From Aquimarina algicola (GTDB lineage: Bacteria > Bacteroidota > Bacteroidia > Flavobacteriales > Flavobacteriaceae), in the NCBI RefSeq assembly GCF_006443095.1, contig NZ_VFWZ01000004.1:450-64449 (forward strand): a stretch of 64,000 bases of DNA. Reading direction: 5' to 3'. The notes under the pieces were generated by a model. The model saw only the letters and a program-made list of their open reading frames with translations. It searched no databases and was not told the origin of the DNA. Shown piece after piece: positions 46,144 through 56,083 of this stretch (its first letter is position 1; the number at the start of each line of letters is the position of its first letter). A program made the position numbers and the translations under genes.

Positions 46144-47630
46144 GAACGATATTATTATTCCTATTATTCATAACTACATATATTACAAAAGCGCAAAGTA
46201 TTAAAGTGCCTATAGATACGACAATAGTTACAAATCATAGCGCTACAATTAAAGGAAAAACTATCCCTTATAAAGCAACTGTTGGTTTTCAGCCTGTATG
46301 GAATGAGGATGGCATGCCAATTGCCTCTCTATCGTATACCTATTATAAAAGATCAGACATAAAAAATGATGAGAACAGACCTTTGTTAATATCATTTAAC
46401 GGGGGACCGGGCTCTGCTTCTGTTTGGATGCATATTGCCTATACAGGCCCTAGAATTCTTAATATCGATGAAGAAGGTTTTCCTATACAACCTTATGGAA
46501 TAAAATCTAATCCTAATTCTGTTCTTGATGTTGCCGATATTGTTTTTATTAATCCTGTAAATACAGGATATTCTAGACGAGTACCGGGAAAAGACGGAAA
46601 ATTACCTGAAAAGAAATTGTTTTTTGGAGTAAACGAAGACATTAAATATCTAGCTGATTGGATCAATACATTTGTAACCCGAAATAATCGTTGGAGGTCA
46701 CCAAAATATCTTATCGGAGAAAGTTATGGAACTACTCGTGTGTCAGGCCTTGCTCTAGAGCTACAAAATCGCCAATGGATGTACCTTAATGGTGTTATAT
46801 TAGTATCTCCTACAGAAATCGGTTTTAAATTCGCCGGCCCTGTAGAAATTGCTAATCGCCTCCCCTATTTTGCTGCCGCAGCATGGTATCATAAAATGTT
46901 ACCTCCTGCACTTCAAAATAAGGATTTAGAAGAAGTATTGCCAGAAGTAGAACAATATGCTATTGATGAATTATTGCCCGCAATTGTAAAAGGAGGTTAC
47001 CTTGATCAAGAAAAAAAGGAAGCAGTGATTAATAAAATGGCATATTATTCTGGATTATCTAAAAGAACAATACGTCAACATAACCTAGAAGTCCCAAAAT
47101 CATATTTTTGGAAAGACTTATTACGAGATAAAGAGGGATATACTATTGGTAGACTCGACTCTCGCTATAAAGGAATGGATATCAAAGAAGCTGGTGATAC
47201 ACCTGATTACAATAGTGAACTCACATCATGGCTACATGCATTTACTCCTGCTATTAATTATTATTATCAACAAGAACTCAACTTTAAAACTGACCTTAAG
47301 TATAATATGTTTGGACCGGTTCGCCCTTGGGATAGAAGCAAAAACAATTATACAGGTGAGAATTTAAGAAAAGCTATGGCAATGAATGCTAATCTACATA
47401 CCATGATACAATCAGGATATTATGATGGTGCAACCACCTATTTTAATGCCAAATATATTATGCGCCAGTTAAACATAAATGGTAAACTCACAGATCGATT
47501 AAGTTTTAAAGGATATCGAAGCGGTCATATGATGTATCTACGCAATGAAGATTTAATACAAGCTAATGAAGATATTAGAGCATTCATTACCAAATCTTTT
47601 GCTGCTATACAAAAAGGATCAAAATATTAA
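46140..47630 (+). CDS. Secreted S10-family serine carboxypeptidase-like protein
   Basis: This 496-residue protein has a signal peptide (ending ITKAQ). It shows the S10 fold signatures: LISFNGGPGSASVWMH (oxyanion loop), IFINPVNTGYSRRVPG, the nucleophile in YLIGESYGTTRVSG (Ser195) and the catalytic His in YRSGHMMYLR (His463). The middle contains the Asp region around ANLHTMIQSGYYDGATTY. It probably removes C-terminal residues from peptides outside the cytoplasm. It overlaps the DUF3291 gene by four bases and is the last gene of that unit. Confidence 0.88.
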   Translation: MRTILLFLLFITTYITKAQSIKVPIDTTIVTNHSATIKGKTIPYKATVGFQPVWNEDGMPIASLSYTYYKRSDIKNDENRPLLISFNGGPGSASVWMHIAYTGPRILNIDEEGFPIQPYGIKSNPNSVLDVADIVFINPVNTGYSRRVPGKDGKLPEKKLFFGVNEDIKYLADWINTFVTRNNRWRSPKYLIGESYGTTRVSGLALELQNRQWMYLNGVILVSPTEIGFKFAGPVEIANRLPYFAAAAWYHKMLPPALQNKDLEEVLPEVEQYAIDELLPAIVKGGYLDQEKKEAVINKMAYYSGLSKRTIRQHNLEVPKSYFWKDLLRDKEGYTIGRLDSRYKGMDIKEAGDTPDYNSELTSWLHAFTPAINYYYQQELNFKTDLKYNMFGPVRPWDRSKNNYTGENLRKAMAMNANLHTMIQSGYYDGATTYFNAKYIMRQLNINGKLTDRLSFKGYRSGHMMYLRNEDLIQANEDIRAFITKSFAAIQKGSKY

Positions 47631-47776
47631 AAATTAATCATTAAAACACATAAACCTTTGTAAATTAAAGATCTGAAGAAACATAATAATGAATAAAAGT
47701 TAAAAAAGTACTCTTATACAGTAGTTATAGTAAGTAAATAATCTATTTTTTAGTTTCAAAAAACTTAGTATTACAC

Positions 47777-47784
47777 TATCTTTA
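47777..47784 (+). promoter_or_regulatory. Candidate -7 element of sensor kinase 1 (TATCTTTA)
   Basis: TATCTTTA resembles TAnnTTTG with A in the last place, and the same octamer occurs at 49996-50003 before the paralogous kinase. It lies 40 bases upstream of the start codon. Confidence 0.45.
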
Positions 47785-47812
47785 AACAGAGAACTTGTTG
47801 ATTTCTGTTTAA
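47782..47812. promoter_or_regulatory. Inverted repeat in the leader of sensor kinase 1
   Basis: TTAAACAGA (47782-47790) is perfectly complementary to TCTGTTTAA (47804-47812) with a 13-base spacer. It overlaps the end of the -7 element and ends 11 bases before the ATG, so it could be an operator for autoregulation or a leader hairpin. No comparable repeat precedes the second kinase. Confidence 0.5.
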
Positions 47813-47823
47813 GAAAATAGTAA

Positions 47824-49908
47824 ATGTATATCAAAAAACTACTATACATACTTTTTATATTCTCTACATGTTTTATTGCACTGATTTCCTGCAATAAACA
47901 AACCCCTATAACAGATGAAGAAAAAGATTGGCTAGCAAATCAGGACAATATTACTATTGCACTATCCCCTGATTATCCACCCTATCAATTCATTAATGAA
48001 GACAATACTATAGAAGGGCTTTCTATTGAATATATAAGTTTAATTGAAGAAAAGCTGAACCACAAGTTCAAACGAAAATATTATCAAGAATGGCCTCGCT
48101 TGATGGAGGATGTAAAAAAAGGAAAAATTGATATAACGACACAAATACAAGCTACCAAAAATCGCAAAAAGTACTTAAATTTTTATTCAGAATTCTTTAC
48201 CTCTAAGCATGTAATCACCGTTCGAAAAGGTACATCACAAGGAGACAAAATATCAGACTATAAAAATAAAGAAATTACAGTACCACAAGATTATGCAGTT
48301 TTTGAAAATCTTACAAGAAAATATCCAAACCAAAAGTTCATTGAAGATAAAAGCGACCTTGTATGTCTAAAAAAGCTTAATGCAGGCCAATATGATGCTT
48401 ACATTGGCCCCAAAGCAATTGTAAATTACCTTATCAAAACTCAAAATCTTGATAATTTAGAAATCATTGCAGAAACAGAATTGTATTACAAACCCGGAAT
48501 TGCAATAGATAAAAAAAATAAAATGCTCAATAGCATTTTTATAAAAGCTGAAAAATCAATTTCTGAAAATGAAAAGCAAAATATTGCAGAGAACTGGCTT
48601 TATACTGCTAAAAAACCCTTTTACAAAAAAGCTAGTTTTTGGATTTCATGTATCTCTGTCATAATTGCTTGCTTTATTTTGAGTCTTGGACTTAATTTCT
48701 ACCTGAGTTACATGGTCAAACAAAAAACAAAGGAACTAAGGTTGGCAAAAAATATGGCAGAAAAAGATAACCAACTAAAAACTGCTTTTATCAATAATAT
48801 CTCTCATGAAATAAGAACTCCTATGAATGGTATAATAGGTTTTTCTAAGTTTTTGGAAGAACCTGATATTACAAAGGATGAAAAAGCCAACTACATAGAT
48901 ATCGTTATTAAAAGTAGTAAAGAACTTATCAATACAATAGACAATATTCTTGAAGTATCAAAATTACAAACCAAACAAGTAATATTTAGCCCAGAAGAAA
49001 CTGATCTCTTTGAAATTTTCGATATCATTTTTCTAAAATTTGAAAAAAAAGTCAAGAGTAAATCAATCTCTTTAATTCTTAATAAAAACATAGAAGATCA
49101 TCAACGATATATTATAACCGATAGATCAAAACTTATCAAAATTATTTCTGCTCTGGTAGAAAATGCTATCAAATTCACAAAAAAAGGCGCCATATTAGTA
49201 TCATGTAGCATAAAAAATCAAACTTTAATAATTACAGTTAGAGATTCTGGTATTGGAATAGACGAAAAAGATCAAGAAATTATTTTTAATATTTTTTCGC
49301 AATCTGAAAATCAAATAGCAAGAAAGTACGGAGGCTTAGGATTAGGGTTGGCGATAGCCAAAGAAAATGTTAGCATAATGAAAGGACAAATTGTTTTTTC
49401 TTCTATTCCTCAAAAAGGATCAACATTTAGAATAGAAATACCTTATACCGCAAATCCAAAAAAATACAATGAACAAACCATTACAAATAAATATGAAAAG
49501 CCAACTACACCATCTAATCGTATTCTGATTGCAGAAGATGGAGACGTTAATTTCTTGATTTTAAAAACATTATTAAATAAGATAGATGAGTATCATTTTA
49601 TCATCAATAGAGTACATAATGGTAAAGAAGCTGTTTTATTTTATGAAGAAAATAATGAAATCGATTTAATTTTTATGGATATAAAAATGCCAATAATGAA
49701 TGGTTATAATGCTACAAAACTTATCAAATCATTAGATAAAAGTATTCCTATAATTGCCCAAACGGCTTATACCACAAAAGAAGACATCCAAAATGCATAC
49801 AAAGCAGGATGCGATGATTTTATTTCAAAACCCATAGATCTTATCGAACTAAAGAAAGTAATTAATAAATATTTACCTATTAATACCACCACTTCTCCTA
49901 TTATTTAA
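47824..49908 (+). CDS. Hybrid sensor histidine kinase with solute-binding sensor domain (copy 1)
   Basis: This 694-residue protein has a lipoprotein-like N-terminus (FIALISCNKQ) and a periplasmic SBP-3-type domain (about 30-270: NITIALSPDYPPYQFINED, KIDITTQIQATKNRKKYLNF). One membrane helix (about 273-297) leads to a HisKA domain with NISHEIRTPMNG (phospho-His328), an HATPase domain (NAIKFTKKG, GGLGLGLAIAKENV) and a receiver with phospho-Asp619 (LIFMDIKMP) and SKPID. Such EvgS/BvgS-like kinases read small-molecule ligands such as amino acids. No DNA-binding partner gene is adjacent. The paralogue follows immediately. Confidence 0.9.
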   Translation: MYIKKLLYILFIFSTCFIALISCNKQTPITDEEKDWLANQDNITIALSPDYPPYQFINEDNTIEGLSIEYISLIEEKLNHKFKRKYYQEWPRLMEDVKKGKIDITTQIQATKNRKKYLNFYSEFFTSKHVITVRKGTSQGDKISDYKNKEITVPQDYAVFENLTRKYPNQKFIEDKSDLVCLKKLNAGQYDAYIGPKAIVNYLIKTQNLDNLEIIAETELYYKPGIAIDKKNKMLNSIFIKAEKSISENEKQNIAENWLYTAKKPFYKKASFWISCISVIIACFILSLGLNFYLSYMVKQKTKELRLAKNMAEKDNQLKTAFINNISHEIRTPMNGIIGFSKFLEEPDITKDEKANYIDIVIKSSKELINTIDNILEVSKLQTKQVIFSPEETDLFEIFDIIFLKFEKKVKSKSISLILNKNIEDHQRYIITDRSKLIKIISALVENAIKFTKKGAILVSCSIKNQTLIITVRDSGIGIDEKDQEIIFNIFSQSENQIARKYGGLGLGLAIAKENVSIMKGQIVFSSIPQKGSTFRIEIPYTANPKKYNEQTITNKYEKPTTPSNRILIAEDGDVNFLILKTLLNKIDEYHFIINRVHNGKEAVLFYEENNEIDLIFMDIKMPIMNGYNATKLIKSLDKSIPIIAQTAYTTKEDIQNAYKAGCDDFISKPIDLIELKKVINKYLPINTTTSPII

Positions 49909-49972
49909 AGTAGTTTCAAGGTATTTTGTATATTGTTTTTAACATTTTTTTTAGAAATAATACTCACAATGC

Positions 49973-50003
49973 TTGAAAGTGTTATTAGTAAATAGTATCT
50001 TTA
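49973..50003 (+). promoter_or_regulatory. Candidate promoter of sensor kinase 2
   Basis: TTG (49973-49975) and TATCTTTA (49996-50003) are separated by 20 bases, good -33/-7 spacing for Bacteroidota, 42 bases before the ATG at 50046. Confidence 0.5.
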
Positions 50004-50045
50004 GTATATAGGGAAAGAAAAGTAAGTGGTTAATAGCATAAAACT

Positions 50046-52112
50046 ATGTTGAAAAAACTACTACACACTATACTTTTGTTCATATTTATTATGATCTTCT
50101 TTTCGTGCTCTAAATCTTCAATACTGAATCAAGAAGAAAGAGAATGGTTGCAAAATCATGATAGTATTTCTGTAGGATTATTTCCATACTATGCTCCATA
50201 TCAATTCATCAATGACAATGACAAAATCGATGGAATATTACTAGATTATTTATCACTCTTAGAGGCTAAAACAGGCTATCACTTCAAAAAGAAATTATAT
50301 ACAAATTGGAATCAATTACTTGAAGATTCTCGTCAGGATAAACTAGATATTGTTTTAGAAATACAACAAACATCAAATAGAACTACTTATCTTAATTTTT
50401 ACTCTCAACTTTTTGAATCTAATTATGTAATTGTTACTCACAAAGACAATGATTATGGTAAAAAGTTAAAAAGGTATTATGATAAAATTGTTACTGTTCC
50501 TTTAAATTATGGTGTTCATGAAATTCTAAAAGAAAAAGAACCTAGACTTACGATAGCTACAGAAATTGATGACATTACTTGTTTAAAACAAGTAAATAAA
50601 AAAGTATATGACGCCTATATTGGCCCAAAAGCAGTGGCTAACTATCTAATAAAAACAGAGAATCTCACAGATCTAAAAATTATCTCGCCTACACAATATA
50701 GCTATACTCCTAGTTTAGCAGTACAAAAAGATAATATCATCCTCAATCAAATTATCCAAAAAGTATCTAATCATGTAAGTGATAATGAGAAAAAGACAAT
50801 ATTTGATAATTGGTTATATCATGCTATAGTGCCATTCTATAAAAAAGCAAGTTTTTGGATAGCGCTGTCGAGCATAATTCTTCTATTATTTATTATAATT
50901 CTATTACTCAACAGATATTTAAAATACCTTATTAGAAAAAAGACGAATGAATTACATATTGCAAAAAAGCGCGCTGAAGAAAGTAACAAGTTAAAAACAG
51001 CTTTTATCCATAATATATCACATGAGATCAGAACACCTATGAATGGTATTATTGGTTTTTCTGAACTTCTCAATGACCCGCAAATCACTCCAGATTCTCA
51101 GAAAGAATACTCAAAAATTATTATTGATAGTAGCAATCAATTAATTAGTATTATAGATGACATCATAGAAATTTCAAAATTAGAGACCAAACAGATTAAA
51201 GTACATTTTGAAGAGACTGACATTAATAAATTATTAGAGCGATTATTCTCAAACTTTCAAAGTAAAGCTATAAGTAAAAATATTGCTATAAAATTAGATA
51301 ATAAATTAACTAATGAAGAAAGTATTATCTTAACTGACCCTTTAAAAGTAAATAAGATATTACATAACTTGATTGACAATGCTATTAAATTTACGTCCAA
51401 AGGAATAATAGAAATAACCTGTAAAACCGATATAAAATATTTGAGAATATCAGTAAAAGATACTGGTATAGGAATAAAGTCATCTGATCAAGAGTTAATT
51501 TTTAATAGCTTTTCTCAATCTGAAAAAGAGGTTACAAAAAGCTATGATGGATTAGGATTAGGATTATCTATTGCTACTCATAATGCACAACTTATAGGAG
51601 GCAGTATTTCTTTTACTTCGATGATTAATAAAGGTTCTGAATTTACGCTCACTATGCCATACAATCCAATTTTAAACCCAGAAAAAAACAAAACATTAGT
51701 AGATCAGAAAGAAGCAGATGTTCCTATCAAACAAGTTATTTTAATTGTTGAAGATGGAGACGTTAATTTTTTATTTCTAAAAACCTTACTTCTTAAAATG
51801 TCCGGATATAAATTTGCCATTCATAGAGCCGAAAATGGCAAAGAAGCAGTAGATATTTGTGAGCAAAATGAGAGTATTGACCTTATTTTGATGGACATTA
51901 GAATGCCAATAATGGATGGTTATACTGCTACCAAAAAAATCAAGAAAATAAGACCAAAATTACCTATAATCGCTCAAACGGCCTATTCTACAGAAGAAGA
52001 TATACAAAAAGCACTCGATGCAGGTTGCGATGATTTTGTTTCTAAACCTGTAGACAGAAATATTCTTAAGCCATTGATTAACAAATACTTTTCAGTACTA
52101 TCAAAAATCTAA
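50046..52112 (+). CDS. Hybrid sensor histidine kinase with solute-binding sensor domain (copy 2)
   Basis: This 688-residue protein is a full-length paralogue of the preceding kinase, with the same order: lipoprotein-like signal (FIMIFFSCSKSS), SBP-3-type domain (SVGLFPYYAPYQFINDNDK), membrane helix, HisKA with NISHEIRTPMNG (His326), HATPase (NAIKFTSKG, DGLGLGLSIATHN) and a receiver with Asp617 (LILMDIRMP). Both sensor domains end in the very similar DAYIGPKA and the ExxK-type segments; ligand-contact positions differ. Each copy has its own TATCTTTA promoter. The tandem duplication suggests two related signals feeding a common response. Confidence 0.9.
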   Translation: MLKKLLHTILLFIFIMIFFSCSKSSILNQEEREWLQNHDSISVGLFPYYAPYQFINDNDKIDGILLDYLSLLEAKTGYHFKKKLYTNWNQLLEDSRQDKLDIVLEIQQTSNRTTYLNFYSQLFESNYVIVTHKDNDYGKKLKRYYDKIVTVPLNYGVHEILKEKEPRLTIATEIDDITCLKQVNKKVYDAYIGPKAVANYLIKTENLTDLKIISPTQYSYTPSLAVQKDNIILNQIIQKVSNHVSDNEKKTIFDNWLYHAIVPFYKKASFWIALSSIILLLFIIILLLNRYLKYLIRKKTNELHIAKKRAEESNKLKTAFIHNISHEIRTPMNGIIGFSELLNDPQITPDSQKEYSKIIIDSSNQLISIIDDIIEISKLETKQIKVHFEETDINKLLERLFSNFQSKAISKNIAIKLDNKLTNEESIILTDPLKVNKILHNLIDNAIKFTSKGIIEITCKTDIKYLRISVKDTGIGIKSSDQELIFNSFSQSEKEVTKSYDGLGLGLSIATHNAQLIGGSISFTSMINKGSEFTLTMPYNPILNPEKNKTLVDQKEADVPIKQVILIVEDGDVNFLFLKTLLLKMSGYKFAIHRAENGKEAVDICEQNESIDLILMDIRMPIMDGYTATKKIKKIRPKLPIIAQTAYSTEEDIQKALDAGCDDFVSKPVDRNILKPLINKYFSVLSKI

Positions 52113-52126
52113 GAAGCCTTAGTAGA

Positions 52127-52951
52127 ATGCATTTTGAATTATCGCAACAATTACAAGGTTTTTTACAGAGTCACCTTCTATGGGATGATTTTAACTTCGG
52201 TTTACAACAATTTGATTTCAAAAGCATAAATAATATTTCATATGACACTATACACTCAATACATGTGGGAGATAATGAAGTGCTTGGTAAGAGAGTTGAA
52301 CATTTTTTTGAATATTGCATAGAAAATTCTGATATCTATACCCTTCTAGCTAAGAATCTACAGGTTTTCAAAGAAAAAATTACTATTGGAGAGTTAGATT
52401 TTATTATTAAAGATCTTAATAAAGATACTATTATACATGTAGAACTCATTTTTAAGTTTTATGTTTATGATCATACAATTAGTAATGAATTAGAAAGATG
52501 GATAGGTCCTAATCGAAAAGATAGTCTGCTTCAAAAAATAGAAAAGTTAAAAACAAAACAGCTACCTTTATTATATAAAGAGGAAACATTTCCTATTCTA
52601 GAGCATCTCAACATAGACCCCAAATATATTGATCAAAAAGTGTGTTATATGGCAAATTTATTTGTTCATCTTTCATTACAAAACTCTAGTATTCCTATTG
52701 TCAATACTAATTGTATTATAGGTTTTTGGATTCATAAACATGAATTTCATCGTGAGGCATACTCCTCTTTTGTATTTTGCATTCCTGAGAAAAAATATTG
52801 GCTAGTTAATCCCAATCAATGTACTACCTGGTTTTCTTTTGAAGATATAGAAGAAAAAATACAATCATTCCTCTCAAAAAAAAGATCCCCAATGGTTTGG
52901 ATAAAACGCAATGAGGATCAATATGAACGATTTTTTATTGTCTGGTGGTGA
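52127..52951 (+). CDS. DUF1853 family protein
   Basis: This 274-residue cytoplasmic protein resembles DUF1853: LGKRVEHFFEYCIENS near the start, then ITIGELDFIIKDLNKDT with HVELIFKFYVYDH and RWIGPNRKDSLLQKI. The order of a GELDF aspartate followed by a VELxxK pair recalls the PD-(D/E)XK nuclease core, but that is speculation. It follows the second kinase after 14 bases on the same strand, and so may be co-transcribed with it. It converges with the AAA ATPase gene 10 bases on. Confidence 0.65.
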   Translation: MHFELSQQLQGFLQSHLLWDDFNFGLQQFDFKSINNISYDTIHSIHVGDNEVLGKRVEHFFEYCIENSDIYTLLAKNLQVFKEKITIGELDFIIKDLNKDTIIHVELIFKFYVYDHTISNELERWIGPNRKDSLLQKIEKLKTKQLPLLYKEETFPILEHLNIDPKYIDQKVCYMANLFVHLSLQNSSIPIVNTNCIIGFWIHKHEFHREAYSSFVFCIPEKKYWLVNPNQCTTWFSFEDIEEKIQSFLSKKRSPMVWIKRNEDQYERFFIVWW

Positions 52952-52961
52952 GATAATTCTA

Positions 52962-54437
52962 TTAAAGCCCGCTAATATAACTTCCATACAGGTCTTTAAA
53001 TCTAAAACCTTCTGACAATCTGTATTTGCTTAGTTTTTTGTACTCTACTAATCCCCATAAAAGAAACTCCATCATAAAATAACTATCTTTTTCATCAATA
53101 TCCGGTTGGTACTCTTTTATCAAATTATGAAGTGGTACTATAGTATCCAATTGCTCTCTATAGGTTTTGTCTGATACATCATCTAGTAATTCAAATCCAC
53201 TTTCTTCAAAAAACCAACTGATAAGATCTTGATAAGGGCTCTCATAATCTTCTTTCTCTAATTTTTCTATTTTAGGAAAATAGCCTGGAAACAATGCTTT
53301 GATCGCATCAGAAATCAATGAATTTGCAACAAAAGCTGCTCCTTCTTGTTCTCCTTCATATACCAACTCCACTTTACCTGTAATAGAAGGGATTACGCCT
53401 ATAAAATCACTAAGCCTTAATAATGTATGTTCATCTCCGGATTGTAGTGCACGATGTTCTGCGGTGCTTAATAGGTTTTCGTAAGCAGTGATACTCATTC
53501 TGGCACTAATCCCGCTTTTATGATCAATAAATTCACTCTCTCGAGCCTGAAAGCTAATTTGTTCAAGTAGATCTTTAGCTATTTCTGGTACATATACTAA
53601 ATCAGATTGTCTAGAATCTAGTTTGGCTTCTTGTTCTGTTATTGTTTTTGCAATTTCTATAGTTTCTGGATAATGTGTTAAAATTTGAGAACCTATTCGA
53701 TCTTTCAAAGGAGTAACGATACTTCCTCTATTTGTATAATCTTCAGGATTAGCTGTAAATACAAATTGAATATCGAGAGGTAACCTCAACTTAAAACCTC
53801 TTATCTGTATATCTCCTTCTTGCAAAATATTGAATAATGCCACCTGTATTCTTGCTTGTAGATCAGGAAGTTCATTTATAACAAAAATGCTACGGTTTGC
53901 TCTTGGAATCATCCCAAAATGAATCACTCTGTCATCTGCATAGCTTAATTTTAGATTTGCTGCTTTAATAGGATCTACGTCTCCTATTATATCGGCTACT
54001 GTAACATCTGGAGTAGCCAGTTTTTCTGCAAAACGCTCGGATCGATGTAACCAACTAATAGGAGTATCGTCTCCTTTTTCCTTAATGAGATTGGTTGCAT
54101 ATCTTGATATTGGTTGAAAAGGATCATCATTAATTTCTGAACCTTCAACTACCGGTATCCACTCGTCCAATAAATTAACCATTTGTCTTGCCAATCGAGT
54201 TTTGGCTTGGCCTCTTAGCCCTAATAAGTTGATATTATGTCTAGAAAGAATCGCTCTTTCTAACTCTGGTATCACAGTATTTTCATACCCATGTATTCCT
54301 GTAAAAGTGTCTTCATTTGCAACAATTTTCTGTCTCAAATTATTCCGGAGTTCTTCTTTTATAGATCTACTTGTATATCCGGTTGATTTTAATTCTCCGA
54401 GTGTTTTTATATTTTCAATTTTCATATTTATGTTCAA
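52962..54437 (-). CDS. MoxR/BchI-type AAA ATPase
   Basis: This 491-residue AAA+ protein has Walker A GLRGQAKTRLARQM (residues 73-80), the later FVINELPDLQARIQVAL Walker B region, IPRANRSIFVINE sensor stretch and the helix-2 insert typical of magnesium chelatase I/MoxR. A second C-terminal helical part (about 300-491) is longer than in minimal MoxR proteins. It lies 25 bases downstream of a VWA-domain gene on the same strand; such pairs act as chaperone-like modules that remodel or activate partner proteins. The client is unknown. Confidence 0.85.
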   Translation of the reverse strand: MNINMKIENIKTLGELKSTGYTSRSIKEELRNNLRQKIVANEDTFTGIHGYENTVIPELERAILSRHNINLLGLRGQAKTRLARQMVNLLDEWIPVVEGSEINDDPFQPISRYATNLIKEKGDDTPISWLHRSERFAEKLATPDVTVADIIGDVDPIKAANLKLSYADDRVIHFGMIPRANRSIFVINELPDLQARIQVALFNILQEGDIQIRGFKLRLPLDIQFVFTANPEDYTNRGSIVTPLKDRIGSQILTHYPETIEIAKTITEQEAKLDSRQSDLVYVPEIAKDLLEQISFQARESEFIDHKSGISARMSITAYENLLSTAEHRALQSGDEHTLLRLSDFIGVIPSITGKVELVYEGEQEGAAFVANSLISDAIKALFPGYFPKIEKLEKEDYESPYQDLISWFFEESGFELLDDVSDKTYREQLDTIVPLHNLIKEYQPDIDEKDSYFMMEFLLWGLVEYKKLSKYRLSEGFRFKDLYGSYISGL

Positions 54438-54462
54438 TTTTTTTTGATTTGATTTTAATCTA

Positions 54463-55593
54463 CTATCCTTTTATTCGTTTTTTTCTATTGGTCTCATAAT
54501 CTTCAAAAATCATCTCACCCAATCCTTTAAGTCCCGTATAAAAAGCTTTCCCTTGATTTGCATGGGTAAACTCCCTTACAAATTGCATTAAATAAGAATC
54601 TTGTGCAATCATGAAGGTTGTAATAGGAATATGTAATCTTCTAGCTTGTTGCGCCATCATGTAACATTTATTTACAATATGTCTATCCAAACCATTACTA
54701 TTTTTATAATATTGTCCATCAGGCAATTTGAGACAACTCGGTTTACCATCTGTAATCATAAAAATCTGTTTATTTGTATTTCTCTTTCTTCTTAGCATAT
54801 CCATAGCCAATTCTAAGCCCGCTACAGTATTGGTGTGATAAGGACCAACCTGGAGGTAAGGTAAATCTTTGATTGCAATAGGCCATGCATCATTTCCAAA
54901 AACTAATATATCTAATGTATCTTTTGGATATCGCGTTGTGATAAGTTCTGCTAATGCCATTGCAACTTTTTTTGCAGGAGTAATACGATCCTCGCCATAC
55001 AAAATCATGCTATGACTAATGTCTATCATTAATACAGTACTCATTTGGGCTTTAAAACGCGTTTCTTCCACAACAAGGTCGTCTTCGGTAAGGCGTAAAT
55101 CATCTATACCATGATTGATTTGTGCATTTTTGAAACTTTCTGTTAGTGAAATTCTTTCTAATGAATCTCCATATTGATAATTACGAAATTCTCCAGAGTG
55201 TTCATCTCCTTTACCTATATAATTGGTTCTATGGTTACCGGATCCACTACGTTTTAGCTTTCCAAAAATTTGATCTAAGGCGCGTTTTCTAATTGCTTGC
55301 TCAGTTTTAGCAGTAATAGACATCCCTCCTTGCCCATCAGGTTTAATCTCTTCCCTGATATAGCCTTTCTTTTTCAAATCTTCTACAAAGTCATCTAATG
55401 TATAGTTTTCATCAGTCAACTTATATTCTTTGTCTAACTCCTTCATCCAGTCTAGTGCTTCGTCTAGATCACCAGAGGTATGTGTGATAATTTCCTGAAA
55501 AATATCAAAAAGCTTATCAAATGGGGATTGATCAGGAGCTTCAAATATTTTAAAACTAAAACCTTTTCTTAAATTATTTTTCTTCTTTTTCAT
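54463..55593 (-). CDS. VWA-domain protein, partner of the MoxR ATPase
   Basis: This 376-residue cytoplasmic protein has a charged N-terminal half with a basic region (NNLRKGFSFKIFEAPD) and a linker rich in Gly/Asp/Arg, then a von Willebrand factor A domain. The MIDAS motif is DISHSM (in VLMIDISHSMILYGEDRITP), with TNTVAGLELAMDMLRRK and ITDGKPSCLK as the later metal-site segments. The basic signature and context match BchD-like partners of MoxR ATPases. It is the first gene of the two-gene unit. Confidence 0.83.
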   Translation of the reverse strand: MKKKKNNLRKGFSFKIFEAPDQSPFDKLFDIFQEIITHTSGDLDEALDWMKELDKEYKLTDENYTLDDFVEDLKKKGYIREEIKPDGQGGMSITAKTEQAIRKRALDQIFGKLKRSGSGNHRTNYIGKGDEHSGEFRNYQYGDSLERISLTESFKNAQINHGIDDLRLTEDDLVVEETRFKAQMSTVLMIDISHSMILYGEDRITPAKKVAMALAELITTRYPKDTLDILVFGNDAWPIAIKDLPYLQVGPYHTNTVAGLELAMDMLRRKRNTNKQIFMITDGKPSCLKLPDGQYYKNSNGLDRHIVNKCYMMAQQARRLHIPITTFMIAQDSYLMQFVREFTHANQGKAFYTGLKGLGEMIFEDYETNRKKRIKG

Positions 55594-56083
55594 ATGTTAA
55601 AGTTAGTATATTTTATAAAAGATAAGAGCACTTACTCTTATCAAGAAATAAGAATTAACATTTGTTTTGGAGAAATAGGTTTATTTCTAGAAGTTCTTAC
55701 CCAACTATATCCCAATAACCATGCTTTTTTACTGTATTGTCTAGAAAATCTATAAAAGTATATTATGAGGTAATCAGTTGTTTTATCGTATAATTAAGTT
55801 AAAAATATAGGATTGAAATGCTGTAAACAAAACGACCTAAACAGCTAATAAACAACCAAATTCATCACGATAAGCATCTATAAAGTTTATTTTTTAATAA
55901 AAATTATGGAAAATCACGTTTTTTAACAAAATAATATCATAATAAACCCCGTTTATATAGTAACTTTATATGTACCCCTAACCAAATTATTGTTGAAGCA
56001 CTTTACAAATACAAATGAAAATTAAAACACAACCTGTATAATTATATACTATAAGGAGAGTAGTATATAATATTAAAATCTTT
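55594..56083. other. Non-coding stretch upstream of the VWA gene and of a small secreted-protein gene
   Basis: No gene is visible. TAACTTTA (55961-55968) could be a plus-strand -7 element for the small gene at 56088, about 120 bases away. A perfect hairpin and a matching third copy of its arm at the right end are annotated separately. The remainder is AT-rich with no other recognisable element. Confidence 0.4.
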
